Positions 15,340 through 25,834 of a stretch of DNA of 64,000 nt are shown piece by piece. Position numbers and translations under genes: made by a program. The stretch comes from an uncultured Gammaproteobacteria bacterium (GTDB lineage Bacteria > Pseudomonadota > Gammaproteobacteria > Arenicellales > Poriferihabitantaceae): the NCBI GenBank assembly GCA_937992195.1, contig CALKKV010000005.1:1-64000 (forward strand), written 5' to 3'. Below the pieces are notes generated by a model. That model did no database searches, had not been told where the DNA came from, and worked only from the letters and a program-made list of their open reading frames with translations. Position 1 is the first letter of the stretch, and each line of letters starts with the position of its first letter.

Positions 15340-18300
15340 ATGAAAACGACCGGCAAAACTGACCCGTTCTCAGAAACAATCCAGAACAGCTCACAAGCGG
15401 TCAGAAAACAGGTCACCGTTCTTTTTTGCGATATTGCGGACTACACTAGCCGAACCTCTTCTATGGATCCGGAAGAGGTAGCCGAAGACATTCATGAGTT
15501 TCAGTCAATTTGTCGCAACGTCGCTGAGTCTTATCAAGGGCATGTTTCAAACTATTTGGGCGATGGAGTTATGGTTCTGTTTGGTCATCCCAACGCGAGC
15601 GAATTCAGTGCAGAAAGAGCTGTTCAAGCCGGACTCGCAATGGTTTTCGCTATCCGTGAGAATAATTTCTCTCCGGAATGGAAAAACAAACGGCCTTTGT
15701 CGATTCGGATTGGGATTGCCACTGGTTTGGTCGTAGTGGGTGATCGCGCAGGAGAACGGCGCGATCAGGATGAACTCATATTTGGTAACGCACCTAACCT
15801 CGCCGCGCGACTGCAGACTATCGCACAGCCGAATACGGTTGTGGTGGCGTTTCGAACTCGAAGGTTGGTCGGACTCGCGTTTAAATTTCGCGAAATGGGC
15901 AAATTCAACTTTAAAGGGTTCTCCCGACCGGTGAGTGCCTGGCAGATTGTCGCCAAAAGAAAGTTACAAAAAAGGACTGGAAACATTCTTAAGAGAAATT
16001 CAGCCAACTTTATAAGCCGCAATACCGAGCTTAAGCTTCTACAACAAAACTATGAGAGCGCTTGTGCAGGCGTCAGTCGCTTTGTACATATCCAGGGAGA
16101 ACCAGGCATTGGTAAATCACGTCTGATTCGCCGATTCGAGAAAGAGCTTGCTTCGGACCAATTTCATCGGATACGCATTGACTGTTCACCTTACCACCAA
16201 AATAGTTATCTGCGCCCTGTTCGCGATGAAGGATATCGCTGGCTAAGAATTTCTGATGAAGACGATATCGCCACCAAGCAAACCAGCATGAGCTGGGCCA
16301 TGTCAGTTGTTAAATTAAAGGAAATAGACCAGCACCTGTTGTTTACCGAGTTTCTGCAGCTCCCCTCTCCCGTTAGTCTGAAAGCACTCAATCTTGATCC
16401 CGAAGAGAAACGAAAACGAATAGCTTCTATATTGATCGAGGTAATTTATACCCTCGCAAAATCCAAACCAGTGCTACTAATGGCCGAAGATTTACACTGG
16501 GCAGACCCTTCCACTCTCGCATTTATTCGGCAACTGCTAGCGCATTCAGTAGACCAAAAAGTCTTGGGGATACTTACCTCACGTGGTCATTTCCAGCCGG
16601 AGTGGGGAACCCATGAAGCACTGACTGACATAAGATTAGAAGGGTTAACTTTAGTGGAATCGCGCCGTCTGGTTGAGTCTGTTTTTGAGAAAAATAAACT
16701 ACCGCTCGGTTTAAAACAGTCTCTGGTAAAGAAAAGCAATGGCATACCATTGTTTCTCGAAGAATCTTGCCTGAGCGCCTTAACCCATCTTTCAAAGGCG
16801 GCTAATTTAAACCCCGTCTTGGCGGGATACGCCATTCCAGAAACCCTACAAGACTCTTTGAATGCACGCCTGGATCAACTAGGTGTTACCAGGCGTTTTG
16901 CTCAACTTGCTTCGACTTTTGGCGAGAACTTTAGTTTTTCTGATATCTCATCTATCGCAAATTTAAACAACATTGATGCTAATCATGGGCTAAACACACT
17001 GTTGCATGAAAATATCATTGTTCCTGATTCAGATCCTTCCAGTGATCGTTTTCATTTTCGTCATTTAATGTTTCAGGAAGCAGCCTATCTGTCATTACTC
17101 ATTCGAACGCGTCAGATATACCATCAACAGATTGCAGACCTGCTATTGAAGAACGATCCGGAATTCTCCAGAAAGTATCCTGAAGTCCTCGCCCATCACT
17201 TAAGTAAAACCAAACAGATAGCCGAATCGGTTGAACTTTGGAATATGGCAGCAGAGATTGCCATCGCAAAATCAGCTTTTTTGGAATCCATCGAGCACCT
17301 GCAACAAGGACTGTCATTAATCGCTGAGATTGAAGACGTTTATTTACATAAAGAACTGGAGCTGTCTTTGCTTTTAAATCTTGGGGTTTCTCTGACAGCC
17401 AGCGCTGGATACTATGGGTTTGAAGTTACCCGAACCTACGAGCGCGCGATTGAACTGGCTCGAGAAACCAAAAGTGACCGTTTAGAATGGACAGCGTTAT
17501 ACGGATACTGGAGATGTTTGATTGCCCAGGCTGAGTATGCTGAAAGCGTTCGCACCAGCGCCAAGTTGAGCGCCCTGAGTAGCCGAATCAACGACCCGCT
17601 GTTAACGCTAACATGTCTTGGTATCAGAGCAATGACCAGATTGGTTCACGGTAATCTTCGAAAAGCCGTTGCTTTAACCAAACTCTCAGTTGGTTCTCAG
17701 ACCGCGTCTCAAGATATTTCTGCAGGTCAACGGTTCGGGCAAGATCCATTTGTCACTATTCTCGGTCTCGGCGCAGTATCCCAACTGCTACTTGGCAAAG
17801 TTTCTACGTCACTAATCAGTATAAACCGCTCATTGAGTGTCGCGCGTCAGGTTGGTCATCCTTATACCATCGCAGAGACTTTGAAACTTGCGTCCGTTTA
17901 CGAACAACTTTCCGGCAACATGGTCCAGTTGCGGACACATTGCGAAGAAGCCATTGCCTTAAGCAAGCGATATGAATTTGATGGCGTTCTTGCTACCCAT
18001 GAAATTCTGCTAGGATTTGCAAATGTAGTGACTTATGGTGACAAATCCCGCATTGCAATCATGGAACGCAACCTGGAGATCTACGAACAAAAATATGGAC
18101 TTCTGTTTTTACCTTATTTCCGAAGCCTGCTGGCACAAGCCCATCTTCACTTAGGGCAATATCAGGAAGCGTTCGACGTTGCGGATATTATTCTCGAAGA
18201 AATTGAAATCTGTGGAGAGAATTGGGTTCTACCCACTGCATATTGCGTTAAATCAGAGGCCGCGATCCGAGGAAAGATCGCAAATCTGGACAACGCTTTG

Positions 18301-18489
18301 GTTTGGTATTCAAATTCACTAGAGACTGCATATAACCAGGACTCAATTCTCTTGCTGAGCCGTCATATTCAAAGCGATTTCTTCTATTCGCTAGCTCCGG
18401 TGGTAGTAGAAAAGTACCGAACGCTTCTTGCACAAGAAATAGGCACTACTAAAAATGTCAATCACGACTTAATTCTGCAAAAACACTAG
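15340..18489 (+). CDS. Class III nucleotide cyclase domain fused to an AAA/NACHT-like ATPase and TPR-like repeats
   Basis: 1049 residues. Residues about 22-205 form a class III cyclase domain with metal Asp31 (FCDIADYT) and Asp75 (YLGDGVM) and the transition-state pair Asn153/Arg157 (GNAPNLAARLQ). Residues about 225-480 form a P-loop ATPase with Walker A GEPGIGKS (253-260) and Walker B LLMAEDLHW. The rest is helical and TPR-like. This architecture (cyclase-ATPase-TPR) is widespread in proteobacteria and mycobacteria and is presumed cytosolic and signal-gated. The usual purine-selecting Asp or Thr is not obvious: the position seven before Asn153 is Leu. Whether it makes cAMP or cGMP, or is a regulatory pseudo-cyclase, is therefore open. 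It is monocistronic and converges on ycgN. Confidence 0.85.
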   Translation: MKTTGKTDPFSETIQNSSQAVRKQVTVLFCDIADYTSRTSSMDPEEVAEDIHEFQSICRNVAESYQGHVSNYLGDGVMVLFGHPNASEFSAERAVQAGLAMVFAIRENNFSPEWKNKRPLSIRIGIATGLVVVGDRAGERRDQDELIFGNAPNLAARLQTIAQPNTVVVAFRTRRLVGLAFKFREMGKFNFKGFSRPVSAWQIVAKRKLQKRTGNILKRNSANFISRNTELKLLQQNYESACAGVSRFVHIQGEPGIGKSRLIRRFEKELASDQFHRIRIDCSPYHQNSYLRPVRDEGYRWLRISDEDDIATKQTSMSWAMSVVKLKEIDQHLLFTEFLQLPSPVSLKALNLDPEEKRKRIASILIEVIYTLAKSKPVLLMAEDLHWADPSTLAFIRQLLAHSVDQKVLGILTSRGHFQPEWGTHEALTDIRLEGLTLVESRRLVESVFEKNKLPLGLKQSLVKKSNGIPLFLEESCLSALTHLSKAANLNPVLAGYAIPETLQDSLNARLDQLGVTRRFAQLASTFGENFSFSDISSIANLNNIDANHGLNTLLHENIIVPDSDPSSDRFHFRHLMFQEAAYLSLLIRTRQIYHQQIADLLLKNDPEFSRKYPEVLAHHLSKTKQIAESVELWNMAAEIAIAKSAFLESIEHLQQGLSLIAEIEDVYLHKELELSLLLNLGVSLTASAGYYGFEVTRTYERAIELARETKSDRLEWTALYGYWRCLIAQAEYAESVRTSAKLSALSSRINDPLLTLTCLGIRAMTRLVHGNLRKAVALTKLSVGSQTASQDISAGQRFGQDPFVTILGLGAVSQLLLGKVSTSLISINRSLSVARQVGHPYTIAETLKLASVYEQLSGNMVQLRTHCEEAIALSKRYEFDGVLATHEILLGFANVVTYGDKSRIAIMERNLEIYEQKYGLLFLPYFRSLLAQAHLHLGQYQEAFDVADIILEEIEICGENWVLPTAYCVKSEAAIRGKIANLDNALVWYSNSLETAYNQDSILLLSRHIQSDFFYSLAPVVVEKYRTLLAQEIGTTKNVNHDLILQKH

Positions 18490-18505
18490 TGAAACAAAGG
18501 GAGAG

Positions 18506-18913
18506 TTATTGCTCACCTTTCAGCTTCACTGATACCCACTCTACAACATGTTCGACCAGCTGGTCTTCATGGATAAACTCTTCTGAAACCACCTTCCCCC
18601 TAACGCTAAGCGACTCTTCTGACTGTTCAATGGAACGGTTTTCATGTGCCAATCGGTAGGCGCAGGTAAACGGCATGATTGATAGTGTGTCAAAGTTGCT
18701 TCTGTCTAAAACCATGCATGAGGGGTTCATTTCAGAACGATTTTCATAGTCACTGCAGCGACATGTTTCTTGATCAAGATACTGACAGGCGACATTGGTA
18801 TAGTGCACCTCAAGCGTCTCTTCATCTTCCAGTTTAACCAAACAACAGCGACCACAGCCGTCGCACATATCCTCCCACTGTTGTTCAGAAAGAGAAAGTA
18901 ATGGACTTGTCAT
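18506..18913 (-). CDS. ycgN: YcgN family cysteine-cluster protein
   Basis: 135 residues of the UPF0260 family with the cysteine cluster WEDMCDGCGRCC, then YLDQETCRC and MNPSC. These Cys are thought to bind zinc or an iron-sulfur cluster; the function is unknown. The family is normally about 150 residues, so this is close to full length. Its start overlaps the yejF stop by 4 bases (18910-18913), which implies translational coupling. It is the last gene of the yej operon here. Confidence 0.85.
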   Translation of the reverse strand: MTSPLLSLSEQQWEDMCDGCGRCCLVKLEDEETLEVHYTNVACQYLDQETCRCSDYENRSEMNPSCMVLDRSNFDTLSIMPFTCAYRLAHENRSIEQSEESLSVRGKVVSEEFIHEDQLVEHVVEWVSVKLKGEQ

Positions 18914-20526
18914 GCGGCAATATTGAATGCTGCATCGAGTAAAGCCTTGGTATATTCGTGTTGTGGATTCGCAAAAATTTCAGCAGCGTTACCCTGCTCC
19001 ACAACGTCACCCGACTTCATCACCAAAAGATCATCGGCAATCGAACGTACAACACTTAAATCGTGAGAGATAAACAGATAGCTCAGCTGATGCTGTCGCT
19101 GAATCCGATTGAGTAAATCCAAAACTTGAACCTGCACTGTTTTATCTAATGCCGATGTGGGTTCATCGAGAAACAGCACCTTGGGCTCCAGAATAAGTGC
19201 CCGTGCTATGGCAATTCGCTGACGCTGGCCACCTGAGAATTCATGGGGATAACGAAACCGAATAGCGGGATCTATTTCTACTTCTTGAAGAATCTCCACC
19301 ACTTTTTGGTCGCGTTCGTTCGGATCTGTAATCAAGCCGTGTGCATCGAGACCTTCACTCACAATATCGGTAATCGCCATTCGGGGAGAGAGCGAGCCAA
19401 ACGGATCCTGAAACACCATTTGTAGCTGCCTACGCATTTTTTGCAGCGTCTCCTTGTCCGGATTTGCGTGATGCTCCCCGAGAAACTCGATACGGCCTTC
19501 ACTTTGAATCAATCGGAGTAACGCGAGCGCCAAAGTCGTCTTTCCTGAACCCGACTCGCCCACAATTCCCAAGGTATGACCGGGTTTCAATTCTAAACTT
19601 GCATCATTAACCGCTTTAACATGATCAACCGTTCGTTTAAGGATTCCGCGCTTAATAGGAAACCAGACTTTCAAGTTTTTTGCACTTAACAACACCTGCT
19701 CAGAGCTATCCGGCGCTTGCCTTAATGGCGGTTCGGCTGCCAATAATGTCTGCGTGTATGGCTCCTTCGGCGAGGTGAAAATTTGGGTTGTTGTGCCGCG
19801 CTCAACCATTCGGCCGCTTTGCATGACCAGTACACGATCTGCCACCTGCCGAACCATATTAAGATCATGGGTAATTAGCAGTATGCCAAGGTTATTGCTC
19901 CGTTGAAGCTCTTTCAGCAGCAGCAGAATACGTGCCTGTACCGTCACGTCGAGCGCCGTTGTAGGCTCATCGGCAAGTAGCACTTCCGGATTATTCGCAA
20001 GCGCCATCGCAATCATTACCCGCTGCCGTTGTCCTCCAGAAAGCTGATGGGGATATGCACCCAAACGTTTCTCGGAATCGTGAATGCCAACCTGATTCAG
20101 CAGCTCGATAATTTTTTCGCGCGCGGATTGGCCTTCAATACCCTGATGAAGCTCTAGTGATTCTGCAATCTGCTTCTCGATTACATGGAGCGGGTTTAAC
20201 GCCGTCATTGGCTCCTGAAATATCATCGAGATATCATTACCGCGAACTTGCCGCAATGTATCATCGCTTGCGCTCACAAGCTCTTTACCTTGGTAACGGA
20301 TCGAGCCCGAAGGGTGAAACGCTTGGGGATATGGTAGCAGCTGCAGCACAGAAAGCGCGGTTAGCGATTTACCAGAGCCCGACTCTCCGACCAAAGCCAG
20401 TGTCTCTCCAGCATGCAGATCAAAACCAACTTCCTTTACAACATTGGAAATCACTTCCTGACGATTAATTCTTTGCCGAAAGCTAACCGACAAATCTTCT
20501 ACCGTTAAAACCGGAGCCGAACTCAT
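18910..20526 (-). CDS. yejF: YejF, duplicated ABC ATPase of the microcin C/peptide importer
   Basis: 538 residues with two complete ABC ATPase domains. The first has Walker A GESGSGKSLTALSVL, signature LSGGQRQRV and Walker B VLLADEPTTALD. The second (about 280-530) has GESGSGKTTLALALL, FSGGQRQRIAIARAL and VLFLDEPTSALD. Such a fused tandem ATPase is typical of YejF, which powers the YejBE permease for import of oligopeptides such as microcin C. It overlaps yejE by 4 bases upstream and ycgN by 4 bases downstream. Confidence 0.95.
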   Translation of the reverse strand: MSSAPVLTVEDLSVSFRQRINRQEVISNVVKEVGFDLHAGETLALVGESGSGKSLTALSVLQLLPYPQAFHPSGSIRYQGKELVSASDDTLRQVRGNDISMIFQEPMTALNPLHVIEKQIAESLELHQGIEGQSAREKIIELLNQVGIHDSEKRLGAYPHQLSGGQRQRVMIAMALANNPEVLLADEPTTALDVTVQARILLLLKELQRSNNLGILLITHDLNMVRQVADRVLVMQSGRMVERGTTTQIFTSPKEPYTQTLLAAEPPLRQAPDSSEQVLLSAKNLKVWFPIKRGILKRTVDHVKAVNDASLELKPGHTLGIVGESGSGKTTLALALLRLIQSEGRIEFLGEHHANPDKETLQKMRRQLQMVFQDPFGSLSPRMAITDIVSEGLDAHGLITDPNERDQKVVEILQEVEIDPAIRFRYPHEFSGGQRQRIAIARALILEPKVLFLDEPTSALDKTVQVQVLDLLNRIQRQHQLSYLFISHDLSVVRSIADDLLVMKSGDVVEQGNAAEIFANPQHEYTKALLDAAFNIAA

Positions 20527-21593
20527 TTGAATAACTTCCTCGGGTCAAATGCATCGCGCACTGCTTCACCAATAAACACCAGCAAAGACAACATAAAACC
20601 GATCACAAGAAATCCCGTGATTCCTAGCCATGGTGCCTGAAGATTGTTTTTTCCCTGATTCAAAAGCTCACCCAGTGACGGTGAACCTGCCGGCAACCCA
20701 AAACCCAGGAAATCAAGACTAGTTAGCGTCGTAATTGAACCGCTTAATATAAATGGCATAAAAGTAAGGGTTGCAACCATTGCGTTAGGCAAGATATGAC
20801 GAACCATAATCGTAGTGTCACTCACACCTAGCGCTCTTGCTGCGCGTATATATTCAAAATTCCGCGCACGAAGAAACTCTGCCCGAACAACCGCTACCAG
20901 CCCGGTCCAGGAAAACAACAGCATCAATGCCAGCAAACTAAAGAAGTTTGGCTGTATTACGGCCGCCATAATAATTAGTAGGTACAGGACAGGCAGGCCT
21001 TCCCATATTTCGATAAAGCGCTGCATGAGAAGATCTGTCAGACCACCAAAGTAACCTTGAACTGCACCCGCTGCGATACCAATAATTGAACTGAAAATGG
21101 TTAGCACAAGCCCAAAAAGAACCGAAATTCGAAAACCATAAACCACCCGAGCCAGAACATCTCGCGCCTGATCATCTGTACCAAGCAGGTGCCGTTTTGA
21201 GGGCGGTGAAGGCGCCGGCACATCCAGCTCATAGTCGATAGAGCTGGATGAATAAGGAATAAGAGGCCAAACAATCCAACCTTTACTTTCGATCAAGTCG
21301 ACAATATAGGGGTCTCTGTAATCCGCTTCGAGATCAAATTCACCGCCGAATACCGTTTCAGGATAGGTCTTAAAAATCGGTGAAAAATACTCAGACTGGT
21401 ATTTAATTAAGATCGGTTTATCGTTTGCAAAAAACTCGGCGAACAGCGTAAAAACGAAAACAACCAGAAAAATCCATAGCGACCAATAGCCGCGCTTGTT
21501 GGCACAGAAATTTTGCCATCTTCTTTGGTTTAAGGGTGACACTGTCAAACCAAAAACCTTATGTTCTTCTCGGCGCGCTAGTTGTGATTCCAT
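20523..21593 (-). CDS. yejE: YejE, ABC peptide importer permease
   Basis: 356 residues of the DppC/OppC-type permease family. An N-terminal membrane segment (WSLWIFLVVFVFTLFAEFFA) is followed by a long periplasmic loop (about 60-140). Five further membrane helices carry the EAA-like motif RAARALGVSDTTIMVRHILP. The RHLLGTDDQARDVLARV block is typical of YejE. Its ATG overlaps the stop of yejB at 21593. Inner membrane, partner of YejB and YejF. Confidence 0.93.
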   Translation of the reverse strand: MESQLARREEHKVFGLTVSPLNQRRWQNFCANKRGYWSLWIFLVVFVFTLFAEFFANDKPILIKYQSEYFSPIFKTYPETVFGGEFDLEADYRDPYIVDLIESKGWIVWPLIPYSSSSIDYELDVPAPSPPSKRHLLGTDDQARDVLARVVYGFRISVLFGLVLTIFSSIIGIAAGAVQGYFGGLTDLLMQRFIEIWEGLPVLYLLIIMAAVIQPNFFSLLALMLLFSWTGLVAVVRAEFLRARNFEYIRAARALGVSDTTIMVRHILPNAMVATLTFMPFILSGSITTLTSLDFLGFGLPAGSPSLGELLNQGKNNLQAPWLGITGFLVIGFMLSLLVFIGEAVRDAFDPRKLFK

Positions 21594-22705
21594 TACGACC
21601 TGTTCGCCTCAAAATCAATCCTCGGATCAATGATCGTGTACATAATATCTCGAACGAGTTGAATGACCATTCCAAGCAGCGTGAAAATGAACAAGGTTGC
21701 AAACATTATTGGGTAATCTCGATTGAGCGCAGCCTCAAAACCTAATAGCCCCAAACCATCCAAAGAAAATATGACCTCAATAATCATCGATCCGGTAAAC
21801 AAAACTGATACTAGTAAAGCCGGAAAGCCCGCGATCACAATGAGCATTGCATTACGGAAAACATGACCATATAAGATTTTACTTTCCGAAAGACCTTTGG
21901 CTTTTGCTGTTTGCACATACTGTAGTTTGATCTGATCCAAAAACGAGTTTTTGGTTAACATCGTCAGTGTCGCAAAGCTTCCTATCACCAAAGAAATTAC
22001 CGGCAGGGTAATATGCCAAAAGTAATCAAGAATCTGCTTCCAAACCGGATAAGTATCCCACTCTTCTGAGGTCAGACCACGCAGCGGAAAAATATCGAAA
22101 TACTGGCCACCGGCGAACATTACGATAAGTAGAATTGCAAACAAGAAGCTTGGAATTGCATATCCAACCACAATGACGCCGCTGGTCCATACATCGAATC
22201 GACTATCATCCTGCACAGCTTTTCGAATGCCCAGCGGGATAGAAATCAGGTAGGTAATTAGAACCGTCCATAAACCTAGCGATATAGATACGGGCATCTT
22301 GTCGATTATTAGGTCGACAACTTTCTTGTTACTAAAATAGCTTTCACCAAAATCGAACCTTACATAGTTCGATACCATCAGAAAAAAACGTTCGTGCGCA
22401 GGCTTGTCAAAACCAAACTGTTTTTCTATTTGGGCAATGATCTCGGGGCGGAGACCTTGCGCACCGCGATACTTACTTAAACCACCACTGTCACCCGCAC
22501 CAACACTTGCACTGTCACCACCCTGCACATCCGAGCCGGTGCCAGAGAACCGTGCTGTTGCGTCTACACCCTGCCCTTGAAACTCGGCAATCGCTTGTTC
22601 TACCGGACCACCAGGCGCGAATTGAATAATCGCAAAATTGATCAGCATGATTCCCAGCAGCGTGGGAATCATCAGAAAAACACGACGTATGATATAAGAC
22701 AGCAT
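21593..22705 (-). CDS. yejB: YejB, ABC peptide importer permease
   Basis: 370 residues of the DppB/OppB permease family. It starts with the first membrane helix ([18 protein letters not shown]) and the [16 protein letters not shown] block. A Gly/Ser-rich insertion at about residues 50-75, seen also in enterobacterial YejB, is followed by the [14 protein letters not shown] loop, five membrane helices, and an EAA loop ending in [18 protein letters not shown]. It lies 53 bases downstream of yejA. Inner membrane. Confidence 0.93.
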   Translation of the reverse strand: MLSYIIRRVFLMIPTLLGIMLINFAIIQFAPGGPVEQAIAEFQGQGVDATARFSGTGSDVQGGDSASVGAGDSGGLSKYRGAQGLRPEIIAQIEKQFGFDKPAHERFFLMVSNYVRFDFGESYFSNKKVVDLIIDKMPVSISLGLWTVLITYLISIPLGIRKAVQDDSRFDVWTSGVIVVGYAIPSFLFAILLIVMFAGGQYFDIFPLRGLTSEEWDTYPVWKQILDYFWHITLPVISLVIGSFATLTMLTKNSFLDQIKLQYVQTAKAKGLSESKILYGHVFRNAMLIVIAGFPALLVSVLFTGSMIIEVIFSLDGLGLLGFEAALNRDYPIMFATLFIFTLLGMVIQLVRDIMYTIIDPRIDFEANRS

Positions 22706-22758
22706 TTAAGAGCTTAGTGAAAAAACAAAGTGGACTTGAGCTTAAAGAGAACTCTCTG

Positions 22759-24630
22759 CTACTTGATCCACCAGGTCTCTGGGAAACCTAAACTGTAGAT
22801 CGGTTTCTGATCAGGTCGACCAAACTTATCCCAAAAAGAAATCCAGCTATCGTCTTTGTAATAGGTTGGCATGACGTAATAATTCCAGAGTAATACTCTG
22901 TCGAGAGCGCGCGTTGTGGTTTGCAAAACTTCAAGTTCGGTTGCCGCGACAATCTGCTCTATTAAAGCATCGACTACCGGGTTTTTTATACCTGCAGTGT
23001 TGCCACCTCTTATATCCGCTGACTCAGACCCAAACGCTCCCTTCAGCTCATTTCCCGGAGGAGGGAAAAAATTGTTTCGTGCAACAAGTAAATCAAAATC
23101 AGAGCTGTTAACTCTCTCTCGCCATTGCGCAGTATCTACCAGACGAATAGACGCATCTATTCCAGACTTTTTTAGCGCTTCAATGTACGGCAATGCCAAC
23201 CTTCTTGATTCGGGAAAACCGGTCATTAGCTCCATTTTGAACTGCTCTCCAGTAGAAGAAGACACTAATTTTCCACTTTTTACTTCCCAGCCCGCTTCTT
23301 TAAACAAAGCTAGTGCTTTTCTCCGGTTTTTTCTATCTCTGCCGCTCCCATCAGTTTTCGGTAAGATAAATTCTTTTTCAAGAACGCCCGGCGGAAGCTC
23401 GCTTTCAAAAGGCTTTAATATCTCAAGCTCAGCCGGCGTTGGCGCTCCAACAGCACCATAGTCCGAGCTAGGGAAATAGCTGTTGATGCGCTTATATTTT
23501 CCATACAATAAAGTTCGTTGAATCGCCTCAAAGTCGTAGAGCGCGGTGATCGCCTCTCTCACTCGAATGTCCTGAAATCGCTCTCGTTTTAAATTGAAAA
23601 AATATCCACCAATACCTCTTGGGCTTTTACTCGGCACTTCTTCCTTAAGGACTTCACCTGTAGCAAGTTGATCAAAGTCATATTCAACCTCCCAGCGCTT
23701 AGCGCTAGGCTCACTTCTGAAGTCGATCTCGCCCGCTTTAAACGCCTCAAACTGCACGGTCAGATCTCGGTAATAGTCATATCTAAGTTCACCAATATTA
23801 TTAAGACCGATATTCACTGGTAAATCTTTCCCCCAATAGTCTTCCACCAACTCATAAGTAATTGACCTTCCCGCATCAACATCTTTCACACGATAAGGTC
23901 CACTGGTTAAGGGCGGTACCAAAGTAGATTCAGTGATGTCTTTACCTTCCCAGTAATGCACGGGCAAGGGAGACATACCAGCGACAATGGTTATCGGTTT
24001 CATCGACCCGGTTGTCGCAAAACTAAACTTAATACGATAATCGTCGAGCACCTCGACACCGGTGACGTCCTGATAAAACGCTTGGATAAATGGCCTTCCG
24101 TTTTCTTTTATCGTATTGAATGTCAGCTCAAAGTCTTTCGCCGTAATTCCGACGCCATCATGATATTTGGCCTCTTTTCTCAGATTGAAAACGGCCCAAG
24201 ACTTGTCTTCGGGATATTCTACTGATTCAGCTAATACGCCATACAAGCCATCAATTTCATCGCTTGATCCTGTCATAAGGCTGTCGTACACCAGACCGAT
24301 GCTCCCCGGCCAATTGCCTTTTAGTACATAGAAATTCAGCGTATCAAAAGAGCCAAACGCACTTAAGACAGCCCTCCCCCCCTTGGGCGCATCCGGATTT
24401 GCATAGGGAAAATGTGTGAAACCTTCGGCATAGAGAGGCTCACCAAACTCGGCAATGGCCGATTTCTTGATAATTGTCTCCGCGACCGAGTTACCAGAGG
24501 AAAGAATACAAGCTGCCAAGGACAGCATGACTGGCCAGCGCGCTTTGATAGCAGGGCGCAGCGGGTTGGAGTTTTGTCGAAGATTAAATTGAAGATTGAT
24601 CATTTGTATTCTGTTTTCCCATCGGGACAT
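22759..24630 (-). CDS. yejA: YejA, periplasmic peptide-binding protein
   Basis: 623 residues of the SBP_bac_5 family, first gene of the yejABEF operon. A basic N-terminus and hydrophobic stretch (WPVMLSLAACILSS) end in a probable signal peptidase site near NSVAE. The mature part shows YejA blocks such as YAEGFTHFPYANPDAPKGG and GIGGYFFNLKRERFQDIRVR. It captures oligopeptides in the periplasm for YejBEF. A downstream in-frame ATG (24603) is an alternative start that shortens the n-region of the signal peptide to a more usual length. Identification is secure by motif and operon order. Confidence 0.92.
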   Translation of the reverse strand: MSRWENRIQMINLQFNLRQNSNPLRPAIKARWPVMLSLAACILSSGNSVAETIIKKSAIAEFGEPLYAEGFTHFPYANPDAPKGGRAVLSAFGSFDTLNFYVLKGNWPGSIGLVYDSLMTGSSDEIDGLYGVLAESVEYPEDKSWAVFNLRKEAKYHDGVGITAKDFELTFNTIKENGRPFIQAFYQDVTGVEVLDDYRIKFSFATTGSMKPITIVAGMSPLPVHYWEGKDITESTLVPPLTSGPYRVKDVDAGRSITYELVEDYWGKDLPVNIGLNNIGELRYDYYRDLTVQFEAFKAGEIDFRSEPSAKRWEVEYDFDQLATGEVLKEEVPSKSPRGIGGYFFNLKRERFQDIRVREAITALYDFEAIQRTLLYGKYKRINSYFPSSDYGAVGAPTPAELEILKPFESELPPGVLEKEFILPKTDGSGRDRKNRRKALALFKEAGWEVKSGKLVSSSTGEQFKMELMTGFPESRRLALPYIEALKKSGIDASIRLVDTAQWRERVNSSDFDLLVARNNFFPPPGNELKGAFGSESADIRGGNTAGIKNPVVDALIEQIVAATELEVLQTTTRALDRVLLWNYYVMPTYYKDDSWISFWDKFGRPDQKPIYSLGFPETWWIK

Positions 24631-24714
24631 CTTTGTTTCTCATTATGCCGTGAGCAACCGACTTTGACGAGGTGTAAAAGTACCAAATTGATGCGCTTCG
24701 GTTAGACTGTGATC

Positions 24715-25776
24715 ATGTCCGAAAACGCTTCTGCTCTACCTTTCTCACACAAGCTTCTTGTCTGGTTCGACCAGCACGGACGCAAAACGTTGCCGTGGCA
24801 ACAAAATCGCGACCCGTATCGGGTTTGGGTTTCGGAAATCATGCTGCAGCAGACCCAGGTAAAAGCGGTAATTCCCTATTTCGAGCGATTTATGCAGCGG
24901 TTTCCCGACATTGATTCTTTGGCAGCTGCAGATCACGACAGTGTCATGCACCACTGGTCAGGGCTTGGCTACTACGCTCGGGCACGCAACCTTCATAAAG
25001 CCGCTAGGATGATCGTCGCAGATCATGGGTCAAAATTTCCTGAAGATTTCGAGCAAGTAGTCAGATTACCCGGAATCGGCAAATCGACAGCAGGGGCAAT
25101 TCTGGCGTTTTGCTTTGGCCAGCATCATGCAATTCTTGACGGCAACGTGAAGCGGGTTCTCACCCGGCATTATGGGATCGAAGGCTATCCGGGAGTGCGG
25201 AAAGTAGAGCAGACTCTCTGGGATCTGGCGAAAAAACTAACGCCAGAGCGTCGCGTTGGCGACTATACCCAGGCCATTATGGATCTCGGTGCAACGCTAT
25301 GTACCCGGAGCCGACCGGATTGCCCGCAATGCCCGGTGGCCGAGAGTTGTGAAGCCAGTCGCACCCAAACCCAATCACGCTACCCATTTCGCAAGCCGAA
25401 AGCAGCAAAGAAACAAAAAGAAATCGCGATGCTGATCATTCAGCGCCAAAGCGGTGAAATCTTGCTGGAGAAACGTGCTGAAACCGGTATCTGGGGAGGG
25501 TTATGGTCTGTTCCAGAGGAGGCGAAAGACAGCGATCTATTGGCCGCAGTGAAGGAGAAATATGGTTTTCAGGTAGATGATACAAAACCTCTCGATGTCA
25601 TGCGTCACAGCTTCACCCACTATGATTTGTTAGCCCACCCGCACTGGATACAGATAACGGAGAAGCAATTGCGGATTATGGACTGCGAACAGTTGGTCTG
25701 GTACAACCCTGGATCGCCTCAAAATATTGGATTACCTGCAGTCATCGATAGGCTGCTGGCAAAAATTGCTGGATAA
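24715..25776 (+). CDS. mutY: MutY, A/G-specific adenine glycosylase
   Basis: About 353 residues. MutY removes adenine mispaired with 8-oxoguanine in base excision repair. Visible are PWQQNRDPYRVWVSEIMLQQTQ-type sequence with the catalytic Glu, the helix-hairpin-helix LPGIGKSTAGAI, the following Asp of LGATLCTRSRPDCPQCPVAESC, whose four Cys (C-X6-C-X2-C-X5-C) bind a 4Fe-4S cluster, and a C-terminal NUDIX-like 8-oxoG recognition domain (about 235-350). A GTG at 24709 is two codons upstream; the ATG at 24715 is preferred. It is followed by yggX, the usual neighbour in gammaproteobacteria. Confidence 0.95.
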   Translation: MSENASALPFSHKLLVWFDQHGRKTLPWQQNRDPYRVWVSEIMLQQTQVKAVIPYFERFMQRFPDIDSLAAADHDSVMHHWSGLGYYARARNLHKAARMIVADHGSKFPEDFEQVVRLPGIGKSTAGAILAFCFGQHHAILDGNVKRVLTRHYGIEGYPGVRKVEQTLWDLAKKLTPERRVGDYTQAIMDLGATLCTRSRPDCPQCPVAESCEASRTQTQSRYPFRKPKAAKKQKEIAMLIIQRQSGEILLEKRAETGIWGGLWSVPEEAKDSDLLAAVKEKYGFQVDDTKPLDVMRHSFTHYDLLAHPHWIQITEKQLRIMDCEQLVWYNPGSPQNIGLPAVIDRLLAKIAG

Positions 25777-25834
25777 ATCCGCGTAATTTCATTCTGAGCC
25801 CTGAAAATTCGCGGCGCCAGTGGTACGATAAATC

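Noticed and set aside
22916..23461. 181-codon plus-strand frame inside yejA
   Set aside because: It is the antisense shadow of a well-supported gene, with low-complexity composition and no start signal.
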